Of a stretch of DNA of 35,135 nucleotides, positions 27,672 to 35,135 are shown piece after piece. Each line of letters begins with the position of its first letter. Within the stretch, counting starts at the first letter, position 1. Source of the stretch: a virus; IMG/VR virus record IMGVR_UViG_3300032083_002760, positions 1 to 35,135 of that record. One strand, written 5' to 3'. The notes under the pieces were generated by a model, which did no database searches, had not been told where the DNA came from, and worked only from the letters and a program-made list of their open reading frames with translations. The translations under genes were made by a program, and so were the position numbers.

Positions 27672-27862
27672 CAAGAGTTAGAATGATGTTTGATGCAATA
27701 GAGCGTAGCGAGAATAATAACTTTATTCTCTACGAAGCAGGCACGTCGTACGACGTGCCTAACTTTATTGCGGAATCTCTTTTAAATTCAGGAATGGCAT
27801 ACACCGACAAAGCTATTATGGGGCGCGCTGAGGTGATAAAAGATGCCAAAGATAATTATTGA
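27668..27862 (+). CDS. Small head-module protein (64 aa)
   Basis: ATG 27668 overlaps the previous stop (ATGA). The product MTRVRMMFDAIERSENNNFI, GTSYDVPNFIAESLLNSGMA shows the same layout as the 54-residue protein at 23165. The 3' end overlaps the next gene by 20 bases. A minor structural role is likely. Confidence 0.55.
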   Translation: MTRVRMMFDAIERSENNNFILYEAGTSYDVPNFIAESLLNSGMAYTDKAIMGRAEVIKDAKDNY

Positions 27863-28430
27863 GGAACCACTCACTCTACCCGTTTCGGTTGAAGAAGCAA
27901 AAATACATTCTCGTATAACTACAAGCAATGTAGATAATGATGCATCAATTGAATCGATGTTATATTCTGCAACAAAACAAGCAGAAAACTATACATGCAG
28001 AGCGTTTATAACACAAAAATGGAAGCTGGAAACACAAAAAATATGGCCTTATTTAAAAATTCCGCGACCGCCATTACAGCCAGACACGGTAGAAAATGTA
28101 GTTTTTCGCGATTCTATGGGTGTAGAAACGCCAATTGATCCAGATACGTACTACGTGGATCACATTCAGCAACCAGCCATACTAACATTCAAGACGGGTC
28201 AATACCCCTTTCCTTTCTCAAGTTTTAACTGGGGATGGGGAAGCCCGGCTTCTAACGTTATAATACTGGAATTTACCGCAGGGTACGGAGATGACCCGGA
28301 AGACGTTCCTTGGCAAATAAAACAGGGAATCCTCAATATTTTTGGATTTCTGTATGAAAATAGAGAGTCACAAATGATGGCGTGCGGAGCATTCGACATA
28401 CTAAACCCATACAGGGTGATGTACCTATGA
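27843..28430 (+). CDS. Head-tail connector (gp6-like adaptor)
   Basis: 195 residues from ATG 27843 after GAGGTGATA. The pattern VSVEEAKIHSRITTSNVDND, IESMLYSATKQAENYTCRAF, then FTAGYGDDPEDVPWQIKQGI, LNIFGFLYENRES is that of HK97 gp6-like adaptors, which bind under the portal in a ring. Position in the cluster is right. Confidence 0.85.
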   Translation: MPKIIIEEPLTLPVSVEEAKIHSRITTSNVDNDASIESMLYSATKQAENYTCRAFITQKWKLETQKIWPYLKIPRPPLQPDTVENVVFRDSMGVETPIDPDTYYVDHIQQPAILTFKTGQYPFPFSSFNWGWGSPASNVIILEFTAGYGDDPEDVPWQIKQGILNIFGFLYENRESQMMACGAFDILNPYRVMYL

Positions 28431-28768
28431 AGCCCATAAAAGCAGGACAATTAAGAGACTTAGTTACTATACAAAAGCCCGTCTATTCCGAAGACGGGGG
28501 CGGAGGAAGCCCTACGAACTGGGAGACTGTCGGGACTGCATGGGCGAGAGTGAGAACTATTCCAGCATCCAGTTTTGGGAATATAGAACAGTTTGAAATG
28601 GGACAACTAAGATATGTGCAACACTTTAATGTGCAACTAAGATTTGATATAGAAATAGAAAACGAGTGGCAATTACTCTACAGAGAAAAAAAATTACGTG
28701 TTATATCTGTGGTAAACGTAGATGTTATGGACTGGACAACAGAGTTATATTGTCGGGAAGGGGGCTAA
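28427..28768 (+). CDS. Head closure protein (SPP1 gp16-like stopper)
   Basis: 113 residues from ATG 28427, overlapping the previous stop. The sequence KAGQLRDLVTIQKPVYSEDG, WARVRTIPASSFGN, then FDIEIENEWQLLYREKKLRV, ISVVNVD is typical for the phage head-tail joining/stopper family. It closes the head exit after packaging and links the tail. Confidence 0.83.
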   Translation: MKPIKAGQLRDLVTIQKPVYSEDGGGGSPTNWETVGTAWARVRTIPASSFGNIEQFEMGQLRYVQHFNVQLRFDIEIENEWQLLYREKKLRVISVVNVDVMDWTTELYCREGG

Positions 28769-28769
28769 T

Positions 28770-29210
28770 ATGGACATAAAAGTAGAAGGGCTTAACAATT
28801 TACGAAATGCGTTTGAACAGTACGCGCGCGATAACAAAGCCGGTCTTTTAAACATTGTCGCTTCTGCTTCTACTTCTATAGAGTCCAAAGCACGCCAAAA
28901 CGCCCCACGAGACTTAGGCAAGTTAAAAAGTCAGATTAACCATGTTGTTATAGAAAAAAAGGACAAGATAGAGGGACGAATAAGAAGTGATGCTTCTTAT
29001 TCTCTATTTGTAGAAGAGAAAACAAAGCCTCATTGGACATCTCAGAAAAATTTGATAGGCTGGGCGAGAAGAAAGGGTATACCTGTTCGTTTAGTGCAAA
29101 AAAGCATAGCTGAGAAAGGGACACAAGCACAACCCTTTATGGCTCCTGCCGCAAAAGCTATATTCCCCAAGACAATAAGAGAAGTAGCGATAGAATTGAG
29201 GAAAACATGA
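28770..29210 (+). CDS. HK97 gp10-like tail completion protein
   Basis: 146 residues from ATG 28770 after GGGGGC; a frame extension back to 28722 overlaps the stopper gene and has no ribosome site. The pattern VEGLNNLRNAFEQYA, SIESKARQNAPRDLGKLKSQ, SYSLFVEEKTKPH and QPFMAPAAKAIFP is the HK97 gp10 family, a neck or tail completion component. Confidence 0.83.
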   Translation: MDIKVEGLNNLRNAFEQYARDNKAGLLNIVASASTSIESKARQNAPRDLGKLKSQINHVVIEKKDKIEGRIRSDASYSLFVEEKTKPHWTSQKNLIGWARRKGIPVRLVQKSIAEKGTQAQPFMAPAAKAIFPKTIREVAIELRKT

Positions 29211-29653
29211 GCAATAACACAGGAAGTCCGTTATGGGCAGTACAAAAAAAAATAAAGGAAGTTCTTACAGAAGACCCTGTCCTAATGAGCAAAGTGGAAG
29301 GGGTCTTTAACTTTGTAAGACCAAACACAGAAGTGCCCTATGTTCAGCTCGCACAATTTACATCATCCCAGTGGGGGGCATACCACCCTTACGGGCGTTT
29401 AGTTGTAGCAACAATAAACGTTTGGAGCCGATATCTTGGATTCAAGAGCGCGGAAGATATCGGAAATGATGTCATACGCCTGTTGGTCTGGCAGGATCTT
29501 CCCCTAGATTACCCGTGGAGCAACGACAGCTCATTACTCGATACAGATTCGATTAACAACGAATCGGATGGAATAACAAGAATGTATCAGATGAACTTAA
29601 AATTTTTCGTAATGATGGATGAAAACTATGTACCACCAGAGCCAGAACTATAA
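29207..29653 (+). CDS. Tail terminator/completion protein
   Basis: 148 residues from ATG 29207, overlapping the previous stop by four bases. The sequence PLWAVQKKIKEVLTEDPVLM, VPYVQLAQFTSSQWGAYHPY, INVWSRYLGFKSAEDIGNDV fits the tail terminator group (DUF3168-like). It caps the tail tube at the head side. Gene order supports this. Confidence 0.78.
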   Translation: MSNNTGSPLWAVQKKIKEVLTEDPVLMSKVEGVFNFVRPNTEVPYVQLAQFTSSQWGAYHPYGRLVVATINVWSRYLGFKSAEDIGNDVIRLLVWQDLPLDYPWSNDSSLLDTDSINNESDGITRMYQMNLKFFVMMDENYVPPEPEL

Positions 29654-29669
29654 AAAAGGAGTGATATAA

Positions 29670-30146
29670 ATGGCTTCTCTGGGTTTTCGTGGTCAAATTT
29701 ATGTAGGGATTCCTGATGGTACGCCGCCCGATCTTACATGGTATTCGATCGGGCAAACTTCGAACGGAACAATAACATGGGACGGCGAAGAGGTAGATAC
29801 TACGAGTTACGACACAAACGGATGGAAAACAAGCATGCGAGGGCTACGAGGGTGGGAAATATCTCTCGAGTCTTTTTATTTGGAGGACAATATAGGTCAA
29901 AATGCTATACAAGACATGTTTTTTAATAGTACAGACGACTTAACATATATGTTCCGCTTTGTTCCAAACCGAAAAAATCAGCCTATCGTTAACCCAACAT
30001 GGGAAGAGATGATCTACTTTGAGGGTTTGGGCTACTCTATGGGAAGTGAATTAAACCCTGCATTAGATGGGGCAATAGTTATATCTACTACTATAAAGGG
30101 AACAGATGAACTTAACAAAGTTGTACCTGAAGAATCGGAGGCGTAA
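29670..30146 (+). CDS. Major tail tube protein
   Basis: 158 residues from ATG 29670 after AAAGGAGTGAT. The pattern GFRGQIYVGIPDGTPPDLTW, TTSYDTNGWKTSMRGLRGWE, SLESFYLEDN is that of the TP901-1-type tail tube proteins. It forms the stacked rings of the long flexible tail. It is followed by the two-frame chaperone genes, as expected. Confidence 0.85.
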   Translation: MASLGFRGQIYVGIPDGTPPDLTWYSIGQTSNGTITWDGEEVDTTSYDTNGWKTSMRGLRGWEISLESFYLEDNIGQNAIQDMFFNSTDDLTYMFRFVPNRKNQPIVNPTWEEMIYFEGLGYSMGSELNPALDGAIVISTTIKGTDELNKVVPEESEA

Positions 30147-30148
30147 AA

Positions 30149-30487
30149 ATGGCAAGAGAAGTAGAAATAATTCTAGATAAGCCACGTAAGTTTAAACTTT
30201 CATTTAAAGCCTATCGCCAAATCGAAAAAGTTACAGGGAATACTCTTAAACAGATTCAAGATAATCCTGAATTGGGCGAAAATATGGATACCACGTTGGC
30301 TATGATCTGGGCTGGTTTATTACATGCATACCCAGACATAACTTTGGAAGAAGTAGAAGACATATTAGACAATATGTCTATGCAAGAAATAGAAGCACAG
30401 CTACAAAAAGCACTACAAGAAACATTTGAAGACATGGAAACGACGGGAAAGACCCGGAGTCCGAAGGCTGGGAATGGAAAGAAATAA
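30149..30487 (+). CDS. Tail assembly chaperone, short form (gpG-like)
   Basis: 112 residues from ATG 30149 after GGAGGCG. The protein (FKLSFKAYRQIEKVTGNTLK, then AMIWAGLLHAYPDITLEEVE) is of the helical tail chaperone type that coats the tape measure. The last codons run through a slippery sequence at 30445-30451 where a part of the ribosomes shift into the next frame. Confidence 0.83.
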   Translation: MAREVEIILDKPRKFKLSFKAYRQIEKVTGNTLKQIQDNPELGENMDTTLAMIWAGLLHAYPDITLEEVEDILDNMSMQEIEAQLQKALQETFEDMETTGKTRSPKAGNGKK

Positions 30488-30507
30488 AAAAAATAGCCTT
30501 CGGACTC
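30445..30507 (+). promoter_or_regulatory. Programmed -1 frameshift signal
   Basis: GGGAAAG at 30445-30451 is read as G GGA AAG in the zero frame, the same heptamer used in lambda G-GT. Five bases later begins a perfect 13-bp stem (GAGTCCGAAGGCT at 30457-30469 with its complement at 30495-30507) around a 25-base loop that contains the zero-frame stop. Spacing and stem are ideal for frameshifting. Confidence 0.9.
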
Positions 30508-30888
30508 TTAGAATTGAACCATGACGAATTCTGGTCGTTGTCTATCCCAGAATTTAGAGAATTATGCGACGGATATGAACTTAGATTACAGAAACAACGC
30601 GAGTTAGTCGCATGGCAAACGCTTCATATTCGCAACGCGGTTGAAGGAAAAAGAAAAACTACTTTCAAGCAACTCATGAATACATTCAAGGAACCGGTAG
30701 ACACCGACGAGCAATTAGAGCGTCTTAGTAACATTTTTGCAGAAAGGAGGAAGCGAGAACTTGGGAACAACGACAGTAGCAACCCTTTTGGTGAAAATTG
30801 GGGTAAAAGTGACGGAACTAAACAAAGGATTATCAGAAGCAGAAAAGAAAGTTTCTGGATTCAAGGGAACGCTAGAAAAACACGGTAA
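30451..30888 (+). CDS. Tail assembly chaperone extension (gpT-like, made by -1 frameshift)
   Basis: This frame has no good start of its own before the ATG at 30514. It is open from 30430, so a -1 shift at 30451 extends the short chaperone by 145 residues to a fusion of about 246. Sequence after the shift: DPESEGWEWKEIKKIAFGLL, ELNHDEFWSLSIPEFRELCD, then a lysine- and arginine-rich helix. The long form links the tail tube protein to the tape measure in other siphophages. It overlaps the tape measure start. Confidence 0.8.
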   Translation, partial: DPESEGWEWKEIKKIAFGLLELNHDEFWSLSIPEFRELCDGYELRLQKQRELVAWQTLHIRNAVEGKRKTTFKQLMNTFKEPVDTDEQLERLSNIFAERRKRELGNNDSSNPFGENWGKSDGTKQRIIRSRKESFWIQGNARKTR

Positions 30889-33073
30889 AAAAGCCGCGCT
30901 TGTGTTCGGTGGCATGAGTGCGGCAATAACAGCAGGATTATCTAAAAGTATTTCTTCCGCGTCCGAGTTTCAAAGTGAGTTAGTATCTTTGGGAAATTTA
31001 GCGAATGTAACGGGAAAAGAATTAAACGCGCTTGGAAGAGATGCAATGAAGATGGGCGCGGACATGGGAATATCTTCTAAAGAAGTCGTACACGGCCTTG
31101 GAGAAATGAAAAAGATTGGGTACGAGACAGCCGAAGCAATGAAAATACTACCACACATTATGAAACTCGCAAAAGTGCGCGGAGTAGAGTTTTCTAGCGT
31201 TCTGCAACTGACCGAGAGTGCTATGTCTGTTTTCAAATTAAGTGCTTCCGACACGCAAAGAGTTACAGACGCTTTTAACAAAACGATGAAGACAGGTCTG
31301 GTTAAACTAGATGATTTGAAGCAGGGTTTTAAATATGCCGCTCCAGCCGCAAAAGCGGCCGGTTTGACGGTAGAAGACCTAAGCGCGGCAATTGGAATAC
31401 TGGCTACGAATGGAACTAAGGGATCTAGCGCAGGTACCACTCTACGCATGGCTTTAGGCCGCCTTGCGTCCGATAACAAAAATGTAAAAACAAGTCTAGA
31501 TCAACTAGGCATATCGATAACAAACGAATATGGAAAAATGAAACCCTTCTCACAGATCGTGGAAGAGCTAGGCGGCGCGCTGGGGAAAATGAGTGATAAA
31601 CAGCGTCTAAGCACCGCAAACATGTTATTTGGAACCGAGGCCGCGTCTGGAATGCTTAAAATATTGTCGCAGGGACAAGGAAAATTTACTGCTTACGCTA
31701 AGTCTATAGAAGACTCTTCCGGAAGTGTAAATAAAGATTTTCAGAACGTGATGAAGACGCATAAAGAAGTAATGAATCGCCTTAAAGTAAACACAGAGAA
31801 TGCTGGAATCTCGATCGGAAATGCTCTTATCCCAGCTCTTGACGGAGTAGCCAACGCGGTAAATAAGATTGCAGAAGCATTTAACAGATTGTCGCCAGAA
31901 ACGCAGGGTTTTATTTCTAAAACCCTTGCCGCAGTTGCTTCATTTCTCGCTTTTATGACCGGTGTTTCTTTAGCAAGTAAAGCAATATCGGGGCTAGCTT
32001 CTGCATTACAAGTACTGGGCGGATTCTTTAAAGTATTATGGAGCGGCGTAATGTTTGTGGCTCAAGCATTCAGAGTATTAACTGTGGCGATGCTTGCAAA
32101 CCCTATCGCGCTAATAATCGCCGGGGTAGTTGCTTTGGTAGCATTATTTATTTACTTCTGGAACACATCCGAGGGATTCCGAAACTTTTTTATAGGCATG
32201 TGGGAAGGAATTAAAACATTTTTTGCTGGTATTCCTCCATTTTTTCAATCCGTTTGGGATAGTATAACCTCGGCACTTTCGGCAGTAGGTACATTTTTCG
32301 AGGATATCTGGAATGGGATAACGGAGGGTGTAAGATCTGCTTTAGAGTGGCTATATGATCATAATATATATGTAAAAGCACTGGTTGATAAAATTGTAGA
32401 GTTATTCACTGATCTAAAAACAAGCATATCATCGATCTGGGAGAGCATAAAAACATTTTTTTCTAAAACATGGAACTGGATAAAGTCCACGGCATCAACC
32501 ATATGGAATGCCGTTATAACCGCCATTTCTGTACCGTTAAACACAATTTGGAATGCAGTAAAAAGCGCATGGGAAAAGATAAAGAGTGCAACTTCTACAG
32601 CGTTTAACGCTGTTAAAAATACCGTCTCTAACATCTGGAAAAACATCTCGGATACGCTCGGGGGTCTTGCTAAAAAAGCATTTAATTGGGGATCAAATAT
32701 GATAACTATGTTTGTGGATGGAGTAAAAAAGAAAGCGGCCGCAGTGGGCAAAGCGATCGCTGGCGTTGCTAAAAGTATATCTTATTCGCTTGGGTTTCGG
32801 TCACCTCCGGAAGGGGGGGTATTGTCAGATTCTAATAAGTGGATGCCGAATATGATGGACATGTTCGTAAAGGGCATCGATGCAGGGATACCCAAGCTAG
32901 AATCCTCCATTATGAATGCATCCGCCTCTATTGCCCTCGTTGGTGCTGGTGGAAATATAACAGATACGAGAAATACAACTGTAAATGTATACCCCCAGAA
33001 CGCAAACATGACCGCGCGTGACTTAGCACGCGAAATGGATAGACAGAGATGGTTAAACGGTGGGGTGTTCTGA
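30761..33073 (+). CDS. Tape measure protein
   Basis: 770 residues from TTG 30761, ten bases after AAAGGAGG. The N-terminal third matches the TP901-type minor tail domain (ATLLVKIGVKVTELNKGLSE, MGADMGISSKEVVHGLGEMK, FKYAAPAAKAAGLTVEDLSA, FGTEAASGMLKIL). About residues 385-475 hold several membrane-like helices (LAAVASFLAFMTGVSLASKA, PIALIIAGVVALVALFIYFW). The following part is rich in repeated tryptophan helices (IWNAVITAISVPLNTIWNAV). It ends with SYSLGFRSPPEGGVLSDSNK, a conserved tape measure tail. Length sets tail length; about 770 residues predict a tail near 115 nm by the usual rule. No lysozyme or peptidase domain is seen. Confidence 0.9.
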   Translation: MGTTTVATLLVKIGVKVTELNKGLSEAEKKVSGFKGTLEKHGKKAALVFGGMSAAITAGLSKSISSASEFQSELVSLGNLANVTGKELNALGRDAMKMGADMGISSKEVVHGLGEMKKIGYETAEAMKILPHIMKLAKVRGVEFSSVLQLTESAMSVFKLSASDTQRVTDAFNKTMKTGLVKLDDLKQGFKYAAPAAKAAGLTVEDLSAAIGILATNGTKGSSAGTTLRMALGRLASDNKNVKTSLDQLGISITNEYGKMKPFSQIVEELGGALGKMSDKQRLSTANMLFGTEAASGMLKILSQGQGKFTAYAKSIEDSSGSVNKDFQNVMKTHKEVMNRLKVNTENAGISIGNALIPALDGVANAVNKIAEAFNRLSPETQGFISKTLAAVASFLAFMTGVSLASKAISGLASALQVLGGFFKVLWSGVMFVAQAFRVLTVAMLANPIALIIAGVVALVALFIYFWNTSEGFRNFFIGMWEGIKTFFAGIPPFFQSVWDSITSALSAVGTFFEDIWNGITEGVRSALEWLYDHNIYVKALVDKIVELFTDLKTSISSIWESIKTFFSKTWNWIKSTASTIWNAVITAISVPLNTIWNAVKSAWEKIKSATSTAFNAVKNTVSNIWKNISDTLGGLAKKAFNWGSNMITMFVDGVKKKAAAVGKAIAGVAKSISYSLGFRSPPEGGVLSDSNKWMPNMMDMFVKGIDAGIPKLESSIMNASASIALVGAGGNITDTRNTTVNVYPQNANMTARDLAREMDRQRWLNGGVF

Positions 33074-33966
33074 TGTCCATAAAATTCGAATGGGTAGAGC
33101 CCATAAGAGAAACCGTCTGGAACCTTTCTTTACCTCCGTTTTTTAGTGTGCGTTACCGGTCGTTTCTTGGTGGATCAGCACCGCCATTCTCTGCCGTAAC
33201 CGAAGAATTACCACTAACGCCCGGATCTTATCTGAAGTATGTCAACACCGGATCGCGCCAATTGGACTTAACTATGTTAGTGCGCGCCCCTAACGACATT
33301 GCATTATGGAATCTTCTTACAGTGCTTCCGCGAATATTTGACCCTATTAAGACCACCCCTGAGGGGAATTTGGTTCTTGGAAAACTACGTGTTACGATTC
33401 CGAATGGCATAACGAGAGAAGTTTTATGCATCTGCTCAAGCGGATTTAAAATAAACGAAGATTCTTTGTTGCCCAACGCTGTAGAAGCTACATTAACTTT
33501 TTTTGCACCCAATCCTTATTTTAGATCTCTTAATAGCAAAAACTTCGGAGGCACGATAATAGGTAATTCTCCCAAGTGGTTTCCCATTTTCCCCCTCGTT
33601 CTTGGTTCATCCGCAAACACAGCAGAATTAACAATACAAAACGATGGGGAAACAGACGCATACCCTACGTGGATCGTTCGCGGAACAGGGGTAAACCCAG
33701 TGCTTAAAAATATGGAAACTGGAAAAGTATTGGACTTGTCGGCGAATGGTGGAGTTATTTTAAATGCTGGGCAGAGCATCACAATAAACACAGAGAACAG
33801 AACAATACGCCGCGGAAACGTGAATCTTATCCCACGCATGACACTAGAATCCTCCTTTTGGCCACTTGTTCCCGGTTCTAACCGAGTACAAATAACTATG
33901 GATGGAATAGACGCTAACTCCTCCGTTTCTGGACAATTCGTCGAAGGATTTTTAGGGGTGCTGTGA
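33073..33966 (+). CDS. Distal tail protein (Dit-like)
   Basis: 297 residues from ATG 33073, overlapping the tape measure stop (TGATG), behind GGTGGGG. The pattern SAVTEELPLTPGSYLKYVNT, GSRQLDLTMLVRAPND, LTVLPRIFDP, ATLTFFAPNPYFRSLN is that of the siphophage Dit family. The C-terminal half carries a further beta domain (TIQNDGETDAYPTWIVRGTG, LDLSANGGVILNAGQSITIN). Dit forms the hub at the tail end and anchors the adhesin proteins. Confidence 0.88.
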   Translation: MSIKFEWVEPIRETVWNLSLPPFFSVRYRSFLGGSAPPFSAVTEELPLTPGSYLKYVNTGSRQLDLTMLVRAPNDIALWNLLTVLPRIFDPIKTTPEGNLVLGKLRVTIPNGITREVLCICSSGFKINEDSLLPNAVEATLTFFAPNPYFRSLNSKNFGGTIIGNSPKWFPIFPLVLGSSANTAELTIQNDGETDAYPTWIVRGTGVNPVLKNMETGKVLDLSANGGVILNAGQSITINTENRTIRRGNVNLIPRMTLESSFWPLVPGSNRVQITMDGIDANSSVSGQFVEGFLGVL

Positions 33967-35135
33967 TGCAAAATCCACAATATGAAATATACGTTAGAGA
34001 TAGAAACTTACGAAGAATAGCAGTAATAGAAAACTTTTCAGAACTGGAAATGAATATAAATTACAACGATGTCGGCGGATGGATAATAAAGATGGCGGAT
34101 GGAACACGAGATGCCGAAATTATGAAAGCGGTTGCAAACGATGCACAAAATAGAGGGTATGGCGGTATCGTTGTAGTTAAAAATGGAGAAATATTTTTCT
34201 CTGGCTCGATCGGAGGAATTGAAGCAACTGGAAATTTTGCAGGAGCAAATGACATAAAAGACATCACTTTTTTTGGAGCAGACGACACTAGTTACTTAGC
34301 TATGCGACAATGCTACTCTAGGTGTCAAAACCCAGCACCTCCGCCCGAATTTACCACATGGTATATCGCCCCTTCCAACACGAGTGCCGTTCCAAATCCG
34401 GGATGGGGGAATGATACATACCCGAATGCCGGATTGGAGCCAGCCGAGGACGTTATACTGCATTATGTAAACGTAAATGCAGGAGAAGAAGCGGCAAACG
34501 GAACGGGAGGCGTTCAAGGTACTGTAGACAGGCGGATACTAAAACTATATACAGGAAATAACGCAGGCGGCCGCGGAATCCCGGTTAAATATACGACAAG
34601 GTACGATGGGCTTTTAGACACAGTAAAACAGCTCGCAACCGTAGGGGAATTAGGATTTAACATCGTGTATGGAGAGCAGTTCCTAGGCGGACAACACAAA
34701 TCTATTTTAGATTTTAGAATATACGTACCACAAGACCGCACATCTACCGTTATTTTCTCGCATGGTTTTCGCAATCTAGGTGGATATAGATATAAAGCAG
34801 AAAGACCAAATACAAATTTTGTCGTTGTTGGTGGTCAGGGTGTAGGGACACAAAGAACGTTTATGCACCGCGGAGATGATTTCACATTTGCGCCTAATGC
34901 CGGAACACAACCCCAATGGGGGTTAAGAGAAAATTTTCTAGACCGGAGAGACACCGACAACATTGACGAGTTATTGAACGCCATGGATTATGAACTAATA
35001 GAAAACACAGAAACTATAGAATTTGAAGTTAAAGCATTAGATATAGAACCGACAAGATACGGCATAGATTACACACTGGGAGACAAGGTAAGTGTTGTGC
35101 TGGACGGAAGAGTTTATCAAGACATTGTAAGAAGT
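33966..35135 (+). CDS. Gp37-like tail/baseplate hub protein, 5' part
   Basis: ATG 33966 overlaps the Dit stop by one base. 390 residues to the window edge, continuing into 9-152 if the ends are joined, total about 437. The sequence YEIYVRDRNLRRIAVIENFS, ELEMNINYNDVGGWIIKM, then GIPVKYTTRYDGLLDTVKQL, ATVGELGFNIVYGEQ and ENTETIEFEVKALDIEPTRY, GIDYTLGDKVSVVLDGRVYQ fits the siphovirus ReqiPepy6 Gp37-like group, a Tal-like baseplate hub. No peptidoglycan hydrolase domain follows. Confidence 0.8.
   Translation, partial: MQNPQYEIYVRDRNLRRIAVIENFSELEMNINYNDVGGWIIKMADGTRDAEIMKAVANDAQNRGYGGIVVVKNGEIFFSGSIGGIEATGNFAGANDIKDITFFGADDTSYLAMRQCYSRCQNPAPPPEFTTWYIAPSNTSAVPNPGWGNDTYPNAGLEPAEDVILHYVNVNAGEEAANGTGGVQGTVDRRILKLYTGNNAGGRGIPVKYTTRYDGLLDTVKQLATVGELGFNIVYGEQFLGGQHKSILDFRIYVPQDRTSTVIFSHGFRNLGGYRYKAERPNTNFVVVGGQGVGTQRTFMHRGDDFTFAPNAGTQPQWGLRENFLDRRDTDNIDELLNAMDYELIENTETIEFEVKALDIEPTRYGIDYTLGDKVSVVLDGRVYQDIVRS

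Noticed and set aside
30970-31479. 169-codon minus-strand frame within the tape measure gene
   Set aside because: Shadow of a long biased plus-strand gene; no ribosome site and no neighbours on that strand.
1-35135. tRNA or rRNA genes
   Set aside because: No cloverleaf or rRNA-like sequence was recognised on either strand by reading; a covariance search was not possible.

Overview
The window reads as a whole tailed-phage genome that also carries plasmid maintenance genes, a phage-plasmid of a Gram-positive spore-former (Bacillales such as Bacillus, Brevibacillus or Paenibacillus). Reasons: AT-rich DNA with strong GGAGG-type ribosome sites and frequent GTG/TTG starts, HK97-type head and siphophage tail genes, ArpU/RinA-type late regulators, and two YheC/YheD-type ATP-grasp proteins, a family known from spore-forming Bacillales. 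No integrase is visible. The first 8 bases equal the last 8 bases. Overlapping them joins the reading frame that runs off the right edge to the one that enters at the left edge, so the molecule is most simply a circle of about 35,127 bp opened inside a tail gene.

Layout. 1-4.1 kb: end of a baseplate gene and five receptor-binding or fibre proteins with lectin, C1q-like and jelly-roll modules. 4.1-4.4 kb: promoter, two direct repeats, hairpins and terminator, a candidate noncoding RNA. 4.4-5.8 kb (minus): RelE-type toxin-antitoxin pair, a tiny membrane protein, a small HTH protein and an acidic protein, controlled by two copies of an ACTTCCG-N4-CGGAAGT palindrome. 5.9-7.6 kb (minus): zinc-ribbon-like protein, ParR-like and ParM actin-like segregation proteins with their promoter. 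7.6-9.2 kb: possible centromere, a minus-strand small RNA candidate, divergent promoters with repressor-like sites, and a replication initiator with iterons inside its gene. 9.4-11 kb: repressors and Cro in divergent order around a perfect palindromic operator. 11-15.1 kb: ERF recombinase, SSB, DnaB-type helicase, regulators, nuclease and the first ArpU-type activator.

15.2-18.4 kb: small terminase, two tandem ATP-grasp proteins, large terminase. 18.4-22.4 kb: an unusual island of small genes between terminase and portal, one of them broken by a 452-bp IS200/IS605-type element that has no transposase or TnpB gene but keeps both end hairpins and an omega-RNA-like region. 22.4-35.1 kb: a second ArpU-type activator, then portal-MuF fusion, protease, capsid, decoration, connector and tail genes in standard HK97 order, including a textbook -1 frameshift signal between the tail chaperone genes, then tape measure, Dit and the Gp37-like baseplate protein.

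The working picture is a temperate phage kept as a circular plasmid by ParMR, a toxin-antitoxin pair and an iteron replicon, with its repressor sites shared between the immunity region and the rep promoter. Two late activators each precede one block of virion genes. No endolysin is recognisable anywhere, which is remarkable if the circle is complete. The most novel item is the ATP-grasp pair wedged between the terminase subunits.
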